Assembly: GCA_016213435.1 (NCBI GenBank)
Contig: JACRAL010000104.1
Location: 1-51,071 of the forward strand
DNA: 51,071 nucleotides
Direction: 5' to 3'
Origin: Bacteroidota bacterium
GTDB taxonomy: Bacteria > Bacteroidota > Bacteroidia > Palsa-948
Below are positions 7,883 through 17,129 of this stretch, in pieces; positions within the stretch are counted from its first letter, which is position 1, and each line of letters opens with the position of its first letter. The notes under the pieces were generated by a model. The model did no database searches. It was not told where the DNA came from and saw nothing but the letters and a program-made list of their open reading frames with translations. Position numbers and translations under genes: made by a program.

Positions 7883-10800
7883 ATGAAAGTATTGAAAGTC
7901 TTCGTTGTGTTTATTTTATGTTCTGCTGTCTACTGTCTGCTGCCTACTTCCTTACATGCTCAGGCACCTAAATCCTTCTCATCTGATTCGGTAAAATTTC
8001 TCAACGAGATGGATGATTGGTTCAGTTCGGTGAAGGGAAAAGAAAAAGAGGGACACGATTTTATCAAAGAACAATTCAAGTCTTTTTGGTTTGGCGGATA
8101 TCTGTCGGATGAGAAAAGGAAATTTGTTTACGTTGCCAGTAATACCATGCTTCAGAAAAAATTTCGTCCCTATCCTGATTATAACAACTTCTTCATGGCG
8201 ATGATTAATTTTTATAATGTCGCAAAACTTCAGGAAAGCAGTTTTCTTTCATGGAAAGCAAGTATAGAGAAATTGCTGTGGACTTCCAGTGCAAAAAAAC
8301 TTTCCGATTTTCTGGAATTCTCCGCGGACTTATTCGCTTCTAACACGCTTTATAGGTCAAATTATGTGGAATGGTTTTCCGGAAGCAACAACTACTCATT
8401 TGAATATGATTCATTGCCGAAAATTATTTTTTCTGAAACAAATATTTTCTGTGCCGTAAAAGCTGATACGGCATCCATTTTTGGTACATCAGGAACGTAT
8501 TATCCGACTGAGAAAAAATGGGTGGGCAAAGGAGGCAAAGTTACCTGGGAGCGCGATGGCATTGATGCAAAACTAATTCACGCTGAACTGGGCAGATACA
8601 CCGTCATTTTAACCAAGCAAAGCTATATTGCCGACTCAGTAAAATTCACCAACGAAATTTATTTCAAGACTCCAATCCTCGGTAAGTTGGAAGAGAAAGC
8701 AGTTCCTGACGCAACTCCTGAAAATGCAATCTATCCACGCTTTGAATCTTACAGTACGCGTTTCGAAATAAAAAATATTGCACAAGGTAAAGTAGATTTC
8801 TCCGGTGGATTTTCCCTTAGAGGCAGCAGGTTTATAGGCTCCGGAAATAAAACAGCTGATGCGTATCTTATTTTCAAACGCAACAATCAATCGATGATAA
8901 AAGCCTCCGGGAAAACATTTATTTTTAAGAAGGACAGAATTTCTTCTGATGACGCTGCCATCACTATGTATCTTGAAAAAGATTCTATTTATCACCCCTC
9001 CATCAAAGTAAAATTTGATATTGACACCAAAGAACTCGTATTGATCCGAATACTTGAAGGCATATCAAAAACTCCATATTTTAATACGTTTCACAAAGTG
9101 GATATGTATGTAGAAGAAATTGACTGGAAGCTAGATTCTGCCAATATGTATTTTAAAACGCTTCTCGGAAGTTCTCAGGGCATTGCGGAATTTGCTTCGG
9201 CTAGTTACTTCCGTGCTGAGGTTTTTTACCAGCTCTTGGGAATTGATCAGGTCCATCCGCTCAGTGCACTAAAAAGTTGCGCAGAACAGTTAAAGAGAAA
9301 AGAATTTACAGTCGAGGAATTTTCCAAGTGCAGGCGTCTTGATCCGAATGCAATCCGTCCTTCACTTATTGCTATTGCTAATCTTGGATTTATTATCTAT
9401 AAACCGGAAGAAGATATGATTATCATGCAGGACAGACTGTATCAATTCCTGAAAGCAAAAGCAGGTGCGGTGGACTATGATGTGATAGGAATTCATTCAG
9501 ATGTGCATGGCGGATCAACTAACGCGGTGCTTAATCTTCTTAATTACGATTTGAAAATTTTTGGTGTCTCTGAGATATTTCTTAGTGATTCGCAAAATGT
9601 ATTTCTTTATCCGTCAAAAAAACAAATTGTACTCAAGAAAAATCGCGACTTTGCTTTTGGCGGAGTGATGAATGCCGGTCGATTTACCATATTTGGCAAA
9701 GATTTCGTATTCAATTACGATCAGTTTAAGATTAAAATAAACAATGCTGACTCGCTTCGGTTCTCGGTGCGCAGATTGACTCCGGATGCTTTTGGAAATT
9801 CTCCCAATGTGCCTGTGAAGTCTGTTATAGAAGAAGTGCAGGGGGAGTTATTTATTGATCGTCCGAGCAATAAATCAGGCAGGATGTCTTTTCATCAATA
9901 TCCGATTTTTAACTCATCTAAAGAATCGTTTGTTTATTACAGTAAGCGGTCAATACAAAGAGGCGTTTACAAGCGCGATAAATTTTATTTCAAGATAGAT
10001 CCTTATTCGCTTGACAGCTTAGATGACTTTAAAACTGAAGCGTTGAAACTAAAAGGAACACTTGCTTCTGCAGGAATTTTTCCCGATTTTGTTGACACGC
10101 TTTCTATTCAGCCTGATTACTCGCTTGGGTTCATTCGCCCTGCACCCCAAGGGGGATTTGCTGCTTATGGAAATAAAGGGAAGTTTAATAATAAAATCAA
10201 ACTCAGTAATGAGGGATTGCGCGGAGACGGCACCATTGAGTATCTGACTTCTACTGCAAAATCTAGCAATGTGATTTTCTTTCCCGATTCAATGAATGGG
10301 TTGGCCGAAACATTTGAAGTGCAGGAACAGAAAGCAGAAAAAACAGAATACCCTCATGTGAAAGGCGACAGCGTTTATATTCATTGGACTCCCAAAAAAG
10401 ATTTAATGCAGGTCTATTCCCAAATTAAACCTATGGATTTTTATAATGGACAAGCACAGATGAAAGGCAGAGTAGATTATTCTTCCAATGAAATGGCAGG
10501 CAACGGGAAATTGACTTTTTCGAGTGCAAGTATGTCTGCTAGTCTTATGAAATTTAAAAACACAAAAGTTTTGTCAGATACGGCAAACTTTAGTCTGAAA
10601 TCACTACAAAGTTCACAATTTGCTTTCTCTACAAAGAATGTAAATGCCATTGTTGATTTTGAAAAGAGAACAGGAGATTTTGCATCGAACGGAAAAGGTT
10701 CTATTGTGGAGTTTCCTGTCAACCAGTATATCTGCTATATGGATAATTTTAAATGGTACATGGATAATGGCGACATTGAGATGACTTCACGTGATGCAAA

Positions 10801-12373
10801 AAAACCAAAAGCCGATCAACTGCTTGAACTTTCAGGTCCGGAATTTATTTCAACCAATCCTAAACAGGATTCTTTACGATTTAATGCGCCAAAGGCAAAA
10901 TTTGATTTTAAGAACTATATTATTTCAGCACAGGATGTGGCATGGATAAATGTTGCAGATGCAAAAATTTATCCGGACAGTGGTAAAGTGACCATCCTTA
11001 AAGCTGCTGAGATGAAAACTTTCTCCAATGCGAAAATAGTAGCTAACAGCGTCACGGCTTATCACTCTATTTACAAGGCAAATGTGAATATATTCGCAAG
11101 AAAAAACTATTCTGCATCGGGATATTATGATTATGTGGATGAAATGAAAAATAAACAGCCCCTTTATCTGGCAAATATTCGTGTAGATACTACTTATCAA
11201 ACAATTGCTGAAGCAATCATTCCTGATTCATTACATTTCATGCTTAGTCCGAATTATGAATTCAGAGGAAAAATGAATCTTGCTTCTAATAATCAGTTTA
11301 TGGTATTTACTGGATCTGCTAAGATTACTCATACCTGTGCCGCACTTGGAGAAGGAAAAACATGGTTCCAATTCTCCTCTCAAATTAATCCGGAGAAGAT
11401 ATTAATCCCAATCACCGATAAGCTAGACGATGATAAAGGCAAAACTCTTGGAGCTGCCATCATGGTGGCTGCGGACACATCGGGAATTTATTCAGCATTT
11501 CTCACAAAGAAAATACGTAAAACAGACTTTGAGGTTCTTGCGGCAACAGGATTTTTATTTTACGACAGGCAATCAAAAGAGTACCGCATTGCTTCGAAAG
11601 AAAAACTTAATGAACCATCTCTTGCCGGGAATTATTTGAGCCTAAAGTCAAATTCATGCACGGTGTATGGAGAAGGGAAGATGGGAACACTTGGTCTTGA
11701 TTTCGGGCAGGTGAAGATTGATGTGGTGGGAAATGCTTCTCACGATCTAAAAATTGATTCTGCAGAATTTAACATGATGATAGCGCTTGATTTCTTTTTT
11801 GAAAATCCAGCGCTTGAAAAAATGTCAGACCTTATTTTAAACAACACCACCTTAACAGGAGTAGCTGTTGGTACCACGTTTGAAAAAGGATTACACGAAC
11901 TTTTGGGGAAAGAAAAAGCCGACAAGCTTATTTCTGAAGTAAATCTCTATGGAAAGTTCAAGCGATTCCCTGAAGAACTGGAACACAGTATTTTTTTTAC
12001 AGATGTACACATGGTTTGGGATGATAAGAACAACGCGTATGTTTCTGATAAAACAATAGGTATTGGGTTCATTCGTAAAAATCAGATTAATAAATATGTG
12101 CAAGGAAAAATAGCGATGACAAAGAAAAGATCAGGAGATGTTCTCGATATCTATCTTGAGATTGATAATAACAATTGGTATTATTTCCGCTATACAAAAG
12201 GATTACTTACAGCCATTGCAAGTGATCAGGAGTTCAATAAATCTATTCAGGAACTGAAATCAGATAAACGTTCATTAAAAACTGAGCGAGGACAAACTCC
12301 TTATACATTTTCTATTGGGTCTGACCAGCAAAAAAAACTTTTTCTGAGAAAATTTAAGAACGTAGAAGATTAA
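7883..12373 (+). CDS. Very large exported protein of unknown function (1496 aa)
   Basis: I do not recognise this protein. Residues 1-26 form a signal peptide (core VFVVFILCSAVYCLLP, cleavage after LHA). The mature part starts with a helical region (about 28-170), then over 1200 residues dominated by short alternating polar and hydrophobic stretches. Recurrent phrases such as KVDFSGGFSLRGSRF, FNYDQFKIKINNADSLRFSV and GLRGDGTIEYLT suggest a long beta-rich fold. I see no transmembrane helix apart from the signal, and no T9SS C-terminal domain or catalytic motif. It starts 15 bp after the phosphohexomutase and is followed by plsY, so it is probably co-transcribed. A periplasmic or outer-membrane-associated role is inferred only from the signal peptide. 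Part of the signal peptide is a 7-bp repeat (7923-7950). Confidence 0.85.
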   Translation: MKVLKVFVVFILCSAVYCLLPTSLHAQAPKSFSSDSVKFLNEMDDWFSSVKGKEKEGHDFIKEQFKSFWFGGYLSDEKRKFVYVASNTMLQKKFRPYPDYNNFFMAMINFYNVAKLQESSFLSWKASIEKLLWTSSAKKLSDFLEFSADLFASNTLYRSNYVEWFSGSNNYSFEYDSLPKIIFSETNIFCAVKADTASIFGTSGTYYPTEKKWVGKGGKVTWERDGIDAKLIHAELGRYTVILTKQSYIADSVKFTNEIYFKTPILGKLEEKAVPDATPENAIYPRFESYSTRFEIKNIAQGKVDFSGGFSLRGSRFIGSGNKTADAYLIFKRNNQSMIKASGKTFIFKKDRISSDDAAITMYLEKDSIYHPSIKVKFDIDTKELVLIRILEGISKTPYFNTFHKVDMYVEEIDWKLDSANMYFKTLLGSSQGIAEFASASYFRAEVFYQLLGIDQVHPLSALKSCAEQLKRKEFTVEEFSKCRRLDPNAIRPSLIAIANLGFIIYKPEEDMIIMQDRLYQFLKAKAGAVDYDVIGIHSDVHGGSTNAVLNLLNYDLKIFGVSEIFLSDSQNVFLYPSKKQIVLKKNRDFAFGGVMNAGRFTIFGKDFVFNYDQFKIKINNADSLRFSVRRLTPDAFGNSPNVPVKSVIEEVQGELFIDRPSNKSGRMSFHQYPIFNSSKESFVYYSKRSIQRGVYKRDKFYFKIDPYSLDSLDDFKTEALKLKGTLASAGIFPDFVDTLSIQPDYSLGFIRPAPQGGFAAYGNKGKFNNKIKLSNEGLRGDGTIEYLTSTAKSSNVIFFPDSMNGLAETFEVQEQKAEKTEYPHVKGDSVYIHWTPKKDLMQVYSQIKPMDFYNGQAQMKGRVDYSSNEMAGNGKLTFSSASMSASLMKFKNTKVLSDTANFSLKSLQSSQFAFSTKNVNAIVDFEKRTGDFASNGKGSIVEFPVNQYICYMDNFKWYMDNGDIEMTSRDAKKPKADQLLELSGPEFISTNPKQDSLRFNAPKAKFDFKNYIISAQDVAWINVADAKIYPDSGKVTILKAAEMKTFSNAKIVANSVTAYHSIYKANVNIFARKNYSASGYYDYVDEMKNKQPLYLANIRVDTTYQTIAEAIIPDSLHFMLSPNYEFRGKMNLASNNQFMVFTGSAKITHTCAALGEGKTWFQFSSQINPEKILIPITDKLDDDKGKTLGAAIMVAADTSGIYSAFLTKKIRKTDFEVLAATGFLFYDRQSKEYRIASKEKLNEPSLAGNYLSLKSNSCTVYGEGKMGTLGLDFGQVKIDVVGNASHDLKIDSAEFNMMIALDFFFENPALEKMSDLILNNTTLTGVAVGTTFEKGLHELLGKEKADKLISEVNLYGKFKRFPEELEHSIFFTDVHMVWDDKNNAYVSDKTIGIGFIRKNQINKYVQGKIAMTKKRSGDVLDIYLEIDNNNWYYFRYTKGLLTAIASDQEFNKSIQELKSDKRSLKTERGQTPYTFSIGSDQQKKLFLRKFKNVED
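7923..7950. repeat. Heptanucleotide repeat, CTGCTGT/CTACTGT units (signal peptide of 1496-aa protein)
   Basis: Four consecutive 7-bp units CTGCTGT, CTACTGT, CTGCTGC, CTACTTC. They encode the end of the hydrophobic core of the signal peptide, much as in bamA. Confidence 0.65.
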
Positions 12374-12446
12374 TTTTTCAATATATGTCCAAGGATTTAA
12401 TGGAAACACAGCAAATGGTAAGAAATTTTTACCTTCGCTTTTAATA

Positions 12447-13082
12447 ATGCAAATACCTCTACATATTTTTATTTTGCTTACCGCATATCTGCTGGGATCA
12501 CTTCCTTCGGCTGTGTGGATAGGAAAGTTCTTTTATGGCATAGATGTGCGACACCACGGAAGCGGTAATGCAGGTGCTACCAATACGTTTCGCGTACTTG
12601 GAAAGAAGGCGGCCATTCCTGTTTTATTTTTTGATATTCTGAAAGGATGGGCTGCTGTTAAGGTCAGTTATTTTGTAGCTGATATGTTGGGGCGCGAAGA
12701 GTTCAACAGTTTAGAATTAACACTTGGAGCTGCAGCCATCATTGGACATATATACCCTATATTTGCCGGATTTAAAGGAGGAAAAGGAGTGGCCACACTT
12801 CTTGGAGTTACAGCTGCCATTCATCCGCTTTCTGCACTGGTCGGCATTGGTGTATTTGTGTTTGTGTTATTGATTACTCATTATGTTTCACTCAGCTCTA
12901 TTCTGGCTGGTTTGAGCTTTCCTATTTCTATTCTCATTCTTTTTCCATCATCTTCTCCTACTCTTATTTTGTTTTCACTGCTTACTCCTGCTCTCTTGCT
13001 CGTTACTCATCAAAAGAACATTGAGCGTTTGTTAAAGAAAGAAGAATCCAGAATTTATATTTTTAAGAAAAAAGTTGTTTAG
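12447..13082 (+). CDS. plsY: Acyl-phosphate:glycerol-3-phosphate acyltransferase PlsY
   Basis: This integral membrane enzyme puts the first acyl chain on glycerol-3-phosphate from acyl-phosphate. The product has 211 residues and about five hydrophobic segments. It carries the family signatures SLPSAVWIG (near 18-26), GSGNAGATNTFRVLGKK (near 38-54) and the glycine-rich FAGFKGGKGVAT (near 105-116). The length is normal. It follows the 1496-aa gene by 73 bp. The C-terminus is basic (ERLLKKEESRIYIFKKK), as usual for the cytoplasmic tail. Confidence 0.94.
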   Translation: MQIPLHIFILLTAYLLGSLPSAVWIGKFFYGIDVRHHGSGNAGATNTFRVLGKKAAIPVLFFDILKGWAAVKVSYFVADMLGREEFNSLELTLGAAAIIGHIYPIFAGFKGGKGVATLLGVTAAIHPLSALVGIGVFVFVLLITHYVSLSSILAGLSFPISILILFPSSSPTLILFSLLTPALLLVTHQKNIERLLKKEESRIYIFKKKVV

Positions 13083-13132
13083 GCAGAATTATTATCTTTT
13101 GATATATTGACAGTTCAACTGAAAAATTCTGA

Positions 13133-13891
13133 TTAAAAATATTCAATCTCTCTCTCAACAACAACAATTGGTTTCTTATATTGATCGAATTCTATCCTTT
13201 TTATCCAATTTATATTTTTTCCATATTCATATTTGAAAGTGGATGTATATGCAATGCTCCCGTTAGGGTTGTGCTTGTTCTCTTCAGTTTTATTGCTATT
13301 ATCATCATATTTGAAGGTTGATTTATCAGCAATACTTCCGTCTGCAATGAACCTGTTTTCCTCAATTTCATTGCTATTGTTATCATATTTGTAAGTAAAT
13401 TTCTCCGTAATACTTCCATCTGGTTTGTAAGCATTCTTTTCAATCTTATTCCCTTTGTCGTCATATTTGTAAATGAACTTACGAAATAGTTTTCCGTCTG
13501 GTTTATACATGGTTTCTTCAGTACAATTCCCATTATTGTCCAGCGTGAAAGTGGATCTGCGGAATAGGATTCCGTTGGTGTATCTATTCTGTTCTATCTT
13601 GTTTCCATTTCCGTCATAGGTGCAGGTGAAATTACTGAAAAGAGTTCCGTCAGGGTTGTAAATACTCTGTTCGATCATATTTCCTATTTCATTAAAAACA
13701 TACCTTTCGCTTCCTGTGCTTGCACCTTTTTTTACTTTGTGTGCATTCTGAACTGCATTATATTCATTCTCGCTGATTGATTTAACTTTTCCTCTTAGAT
13801 TTTGTAATACCCAATCATTTTTTGTATTTTTTTCAAAATTATGAAATGCAAATAACAGAAAGCTGAGAAACAGAATAATTGTTTTTGGCAT
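13133..13891 (-). CDS. Exported protein with about seven 24-residue YD-like repeats
   Basis: The 252-residue product has a signal peptide (MPKTIILFLSFLLFAFHNF). Residues about 60-235 are a tandem array of roughly 24-residue units of the form FKYDDNxNKIEENxYxPDGSI. The spacing and YD/GN/PDG words recall the RHS/YD repeats of surface beta-propeller or shell proteins. Here they are short and there is no toxin or RHS core domain. The function is unknown. It is monocistronic, convergent with plsY and separated from purA by 234 bp. The array also makes long meaningless open frames on the other frames. Confidence 0.75.
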   Translation of the reverse strand: MPKTIILFLSFLLFAFHNFEKNTKNDWVLQNLRGKVKSISENEYNAVQNAHKVKKGASTGSERYVFNEIGNMIEQSIYNPDGTLFSNFTCTYDGNGNKIEQNRYTNGILFRRSTFTLDNNGNCTEETMYKPDGKLFRKFIYKYDDKGNKIEKNAYKPDGSITEKFTYKYDNNSNEIEENRFIADGSIADKSTFKYDDNSNKTEENKHNPNGSIAYTSTFKYEYGKNINWIKRIEFDQYKKPIVVVEREIEYF

Positions 13892-14125
13892 TTTGTTTAT
13901 AATAATTATAAGAAACTCATAGAAGAGTATATAAAAAGGCGTTGGAATAAAGAGAGCGTCTGTACGACCACTTTTTACTGCATATACACAATTTTGTTTG
14001 ATATCAATTGCTTCATTACAACTTCCTGTTCGGATTGACAGCGCAAATTTAAGTTATCTGAGTTAAAGACCTGCCAACTATTTTGAGCATGTTATCAAGA
14101 CTGTGATATAAGATAGATGGTGGTT
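13892..14125. other. Intergenic gap, no gene seen
   Basis: 234 bp of AT-rich sequence between purA (its 3' side) and the start of the repeat-protein gene. I see no open frame of note, no tRNA and no clear terminator. It should hold the promoter of the repeat-protein gene. Confidence 0.5.
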
Positions 14126-15403
14126 TTAAACCAAAACCCCTGAACGATCGAATGTCTGAGTTCTGTCAGGCCCAACCGATATAATGCTTACAGGGACTTT
14201 TATTTCCTGTTCAATGAACCGGATATAATTTTCAAGCGCAGCAGGGATAGTGTCCGCAGACATTTTTTGCAGATTGGTTTTCCATCCTTTAAAATCTTTG
14301 TAGAGAGGAGTTAGTGGGAAAGCAGTAAGGTCGTAAGGAAGAAAATCTATTTTCTCTCCGTTATAATTATAGTGGGTGCAAACTTTAATTGTATCCAGAT
14401 CGGAAAGCACATCGGCTTTCATCATGATGAGTTCTGTAACACCGCTTATTGTAACGGCATATCGGAGTGCGGGAAGGTCCAGCCATCCGCATCTTCTTGG
14501 TCTACCTGTAGTAGAACCAAATTCATTTCCTGCTTTGCGGAGAGCTTCACCGGTGGCATCGTTCAATTCAGTAGGAAAAGGTCCGCTTCCAACACGTGTA
14601 CAATACGCTTTGAAGATACCAATCACTTTTCCTATGCTGTTTGGTGCAATTCCTAAGCCGGTGCAGGCGCCTGCACAAACGGTATTGGAAGAGGTCACAA
14701 AGGGATAAGAACCAAAATCAATATCAAGCAAGGAACCTTGCGCGCCTTCTGCCAAAATGGTTTTCTTTTCGGCAAAAGCATCGTTGAGGTATTTTTCACT
14801 CTCAATGCATTTGAACTGTTTGATGGTTTCAATACCATCAAACCAGCTTGGCTCGTGCTCTTTCAGATCGTATTGAAAATTATATAGTGCCAGAAGTTGT
14901 TTGTGTTTCTCTGTCAGAAAATCATATTTCTTTTTGAAATCCGGAGAAAAGATATCGCCAATGCGCAATCCGTTTCTTCCTGTTTTGTCCATGTAAGCAG
15001 GACCAATTCCGCGAAGTGTGGAGCCGATCTTTTCTTTTCCCTTTGCCGCTTCGCTTGCTGCATCGAGCAAACGATGAGTGGGAAGGATCAAATGGGCGCG
15101 TTTTGAAATGAAAAGGTTTTTTCTCGGATTAACACCAAGTTTTTCAAGAGCCAAGATTTCTCTCTTGAAAACCATGGGATCTATTACCACACCATTACCG
15201 ATGATGTTTATGATATGCTCGTGAAAAATTCCTGATGGGATAAGATGAAGCACGTGTTTCAGTCCGTTGAATTCGAGCGTATGCCCGGCATTGGGTCCAC
15301 CCTGAAAACGGGCAATAATATCATACTTCGGAGCGATAACATCGACAATTTTCCCTTTGCCTTCGTCACCCCATTGTAATCCTAAAAGGACATCTGCTTT
15401 CAT
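14126..15403 (-). CDS. purA: Adenylosuccinate synthetase
   Basis: PurA joins IMP and aspartate with GTP hydrolysis, the first committed step to AMP. The 425-residue length is normal. Motifs: N-terminal GLQWGDEGKGKIVD with the catalytic Asp and P-loop (residues 8-21), GGPNAGHTL with the catalytic His (near 36-44), STLRGIGPAYMDKTGR (near 127), STTGRPRRCGWLD (near 297) and the C-terminal guanine-binding SVGPDRTQT. It is followed on the same strand by a small histone H1-like gene upstream, with a composite repeat between them. Confidence 0.96.
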   Translation of the reverse strand: MKADVLLGLQWGDEGKGKIVDVIAPKYDIIARFQGGPNAGHTLEFNGLKHVLHLIPSGIFHEHIINIIGNGVVIDPMVFKREILALEKLGVNPRKNLFISKRAHLILPTHRLLDAASEAAKGKEKIGSTLRGIGPAYMDKTGRNGLRIGDIFSPDFKKKYDFLTEKHKQLLALYNFQYDLKEHEPSWFDGIETIKQFKCIESEKYLNDAFAEKKTILAEGAQGSLLDIDFGSYPFVTSSNTVCAGACTGLGIAPNSIGKVIGIFKAYCTRVGSGPFPTELNDATGEALRKAGNEFGSTTGRPRRCGWLDLPALRYAVTISGVTELIMMKADVLSDLDTIKVCTHYNYNGEKIDFLPYDLTAFPLTPLYKDFKGWKTNLQKMSADTIPAALENYIRFIEQEIKVPVSIISVGPDRTQTFDRSGVLV

Positions 15404-15431
15404 GTTTGAAAAATTAAAAACCTTACCTAAA

Positions 15432-15519
15432 TCCTCCCCGTTCGGGAGGACGTAATAAAAACTTACTTATTCTAAGTAAGATGTATTATTTCTCCCTTCC
15501 CACTTGGAAGGGTAGGGGA
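15432..15519. repeat. GC-rich palindromic element, copy 4 (composite, upstream of purA)
   Basis: Three hairpins in a row: TCCTCCC/GGGAGGA (15432-15450), CTTACTTA/TAAGTAAG (15462-15480) and CCCTTCC/GGAAGGG (15494-15512), with a trailing TAGGGG. The outline, two GC-rich arms around a different centre, resembles the long copy at 917-1010. It fills the gap between the H1-like gene and purA. Confidence 0.65.
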
Positions 15520-15533
15520 TGGACTTTCTGCTC

Positions 15534-15716
15534 TTACGCTTCTTTGCGAGTTGCGCGAATCTCCTGCACTTCATCACGCATGTCTTGACAAGCGCGTTTC
15601 AGATCCTGAAGGTGCTTGCGAACGCGTGTTCCGGCAGCATTGTTGCCGTTGTAGAATTTTTGAACATCTGCTTCCATTCCTGCAATGATTGTTTTGAGTG
15701 CTTCGTACTTTTGCAT
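15534..15716 (-). CDS. Small histone H1-like protein
   Basis: The 60-residue product is rich in lysine, arginine and alanine, with the pattern KYEALKTIIAGMEADVQKFY, then AAGTRVRKHLQDLKRACQDM. That matches the short histone H1-like (Hc1-type) proteins common in Bacteroidota. They are thought to bind DNA or the nucleoid. It is predicted to be two amphipathic helices. The opposite-strand frame over the same bases is a shadow. It lies between the PLP enzyme gene and purA, all on the minus strand. Confidence 0.8.
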   Translation of the reverse strand: MQKYEALKTIIAGMEADVQKFYNGNNAAGTRVRKHLQDLKRACQDMRDEVQEIRATRKEA

Positions 15717-15757
15717 GGTTTTAGGGTTTTAGGGTTAGAGTTTTTGATTATTAGTAT

Positions 15758-17005
15758 TTAGTTAAATGCCGCAACTTTTTCTGTTTGATATTCTCCTTTT
15801 TCAAGTTTTACTTTAATTTTCGAAAAACATTCAAGCGTGTAATTTACGTCTTCCAGCGTGTGGACCGCTGTTGGGATCAGTCTCAAGATCATCATTCCTT
15901 TTGGGATGATAGGGTACACAACGATAGAACAGAAAATATTGTAGTTTTCCCGCAGATCAAAAACAATATTTGTTGCTTCAGGAACCGTACCTTTCATGTA
16001 AACAGGTGTTACGCATGTGTTTGTATCTCCAATATCGAATCCCGCTTTTTTAAGTCCGTTTTGAAGTGCATTTGTAATTGTGAGCAGTTTTTCTCTGTAT
16101 TCAGGATGATTGCGCATGAGTTCTAGGCGTTTTAATCCTCCTATCACAAGCGGCATTGGCATTGATTTAGCGTATATCTGTGAGCGCATATTATAGCGGA
16201 GGAATTCAATAATACTTTCCTCGCTTGCAATGAAGCCGCCTATCATTGCAAATGCTTTTGCAAATGTTCCGAAGTAAATATCAATTCCATCCTGGCATCC
16301 TTGCTCTTCACCGGTTCCTCCGCCATTTTTTCCCATAATGCCAACTCCATGAGCATCATCCACAAATAAACGGAAAGAATATTTCTTTTTAAGAGCAACT
16401 ATCTCTTTCAGTTTTCCTTGGTCACCGCGCATACCGAAAACACCTTCAGTAATAACAAGAATTCCTCCACCTGTTACTTCCACAATTTTTTTAGCATGCT
16501 CTAGTTGTTTTTCCAAACTCTGAATATCATTATGCAGGAAGGCGAATCTTTTTCCAATATGCAAACGTACTCCGTCAACAATGCAGGCATGAGATTCTGC
16601 ATCATATACTATGACATCGCGCCTGTCAACCAAACAGTCAATTGCTGAAACCATTGCCTGATATCCGAAATTGACAAGAATGGCATCCGGTTTTTTCACA
16701 TAAATAGCGAGTTCACTTTCAAACTGTTCATGAAAATTTGAATTGCCCGACATCATGCGTGCACCCATCGGAAGGGCTAGTCCGTATTTTTCAGCAGCTT
16801 CCTTATCTGTTTTTCTCACATCAGGATGATTTGCCAAGCCTAAATAATTATTCAAACTCCAGATAAGTTGTTTTTTTCCTCTAAAAATCATGTGGCTGCT
16901 TATTTCCCCTTCTAATTTTGGAAAAGCAAAATATCCATGCGCCACTTTTGCGTATTGACCAAGTTGACCTCGGTTTTCTTTTATTTTATCAAATAAATCT
17001 CTCAT
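15758..17005 (-). CDS. PLP-dependent alpha-oxoamine synthase, serine palmitoyltransferase-like
   Basis: This family condenses an amino acid with an acyl-CoA. I start it at ATG 17005 (MRDLFDKIKENRGQLGQYAK, 415 aa). A TTG-led extension to 17143 runs through the bamD promoter and reads unlike the family. Motifs: MGARMMSGNSNFHEQFESEL, VDDAHGVGIMGKNGGGTGE (cofactor Asp and the His that stacks on PLP) and GTFAKAFAMIGGFI with the Schiff-base lysine. The aligned length and N-terminus look like Bacteroidota serine palmitoyltransferase, the entry enzyme of sphingolipid synthesis. Glycine C-acetyltransferase or 8-amino-7-oxononanoate synthase remain possible. It is divergent from bamD. Confidence 0.85.
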   Translation of the reverse strand: MRDLFDKIKENRGQLGQYAKVAHGYFAFPKLEGEISSHMIFRGKKQLIWSLNNYLGLANHPDVRKTDKEAAEKYGLALPMGARMMSGNSNFHEQFESELAIYVKKPDAILVNFGYQAMVSAIDCLVDRRDVIVYDAESHACIVDGVRLHIGKRFAFLHNDIQSLEKQLEHAKKIVEVTGGGILVITEGVFGMRGDQGKLKEIVALKKKYSFRLFVDDAHGVGIMGKNGGGTGEEQGCQDGIDIYFGTFAKAFAMIGGFIASEESIIEFLRYNMRSQIYAKSMPMPLVIGGLKRLELMRNHPEYREKLLTITNALQNGLKKAGFDIGDTNTCVTPVYMKGTVPEATNIVFDLRENYNIFCSIVVYPIIPKGMMILRLIPTAVHTLEDVNYTLECFSKIKVKLEKGEYQTEKVAAFN

Positions 17006-17103
17006 AGGTGAGTTTGTAGATGTTAAAATTATACAGAATTTTAAAAGTAAATGTAAGAATTTTTGAAATATTGCGAACAAATTAACAATCAACAATAAAT
17101 AAC

Positions 17104-17111
17104 TATATTTG
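17104..17111 (+). promoter_or_regulatory. -7 box (TATATTTG) upstream of bamD
   Basis: An exact match to the Bacteroidota -7 consensus TAnnTTTG, 18 bp before the GTG start of bamD. I see no good TTTG box at the right distance upstream, so this is a partial promoter call. Confidence 0.45.
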
Positions 17112-17129
17112 CGACCCATTTTATTAACG

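Noticed and set aside
13210-13533. Open frame of 107 codons overlapping the YD-repeat gene
   Set aside because: It is a shadow in another frame of the same strand, kept open by the repeat array, without start context or homology.
14372-14708. Plus-strand frames of 94 and 110 codons opposite purA
   Set aside because: They are antisense shadows of a clear purA gene.
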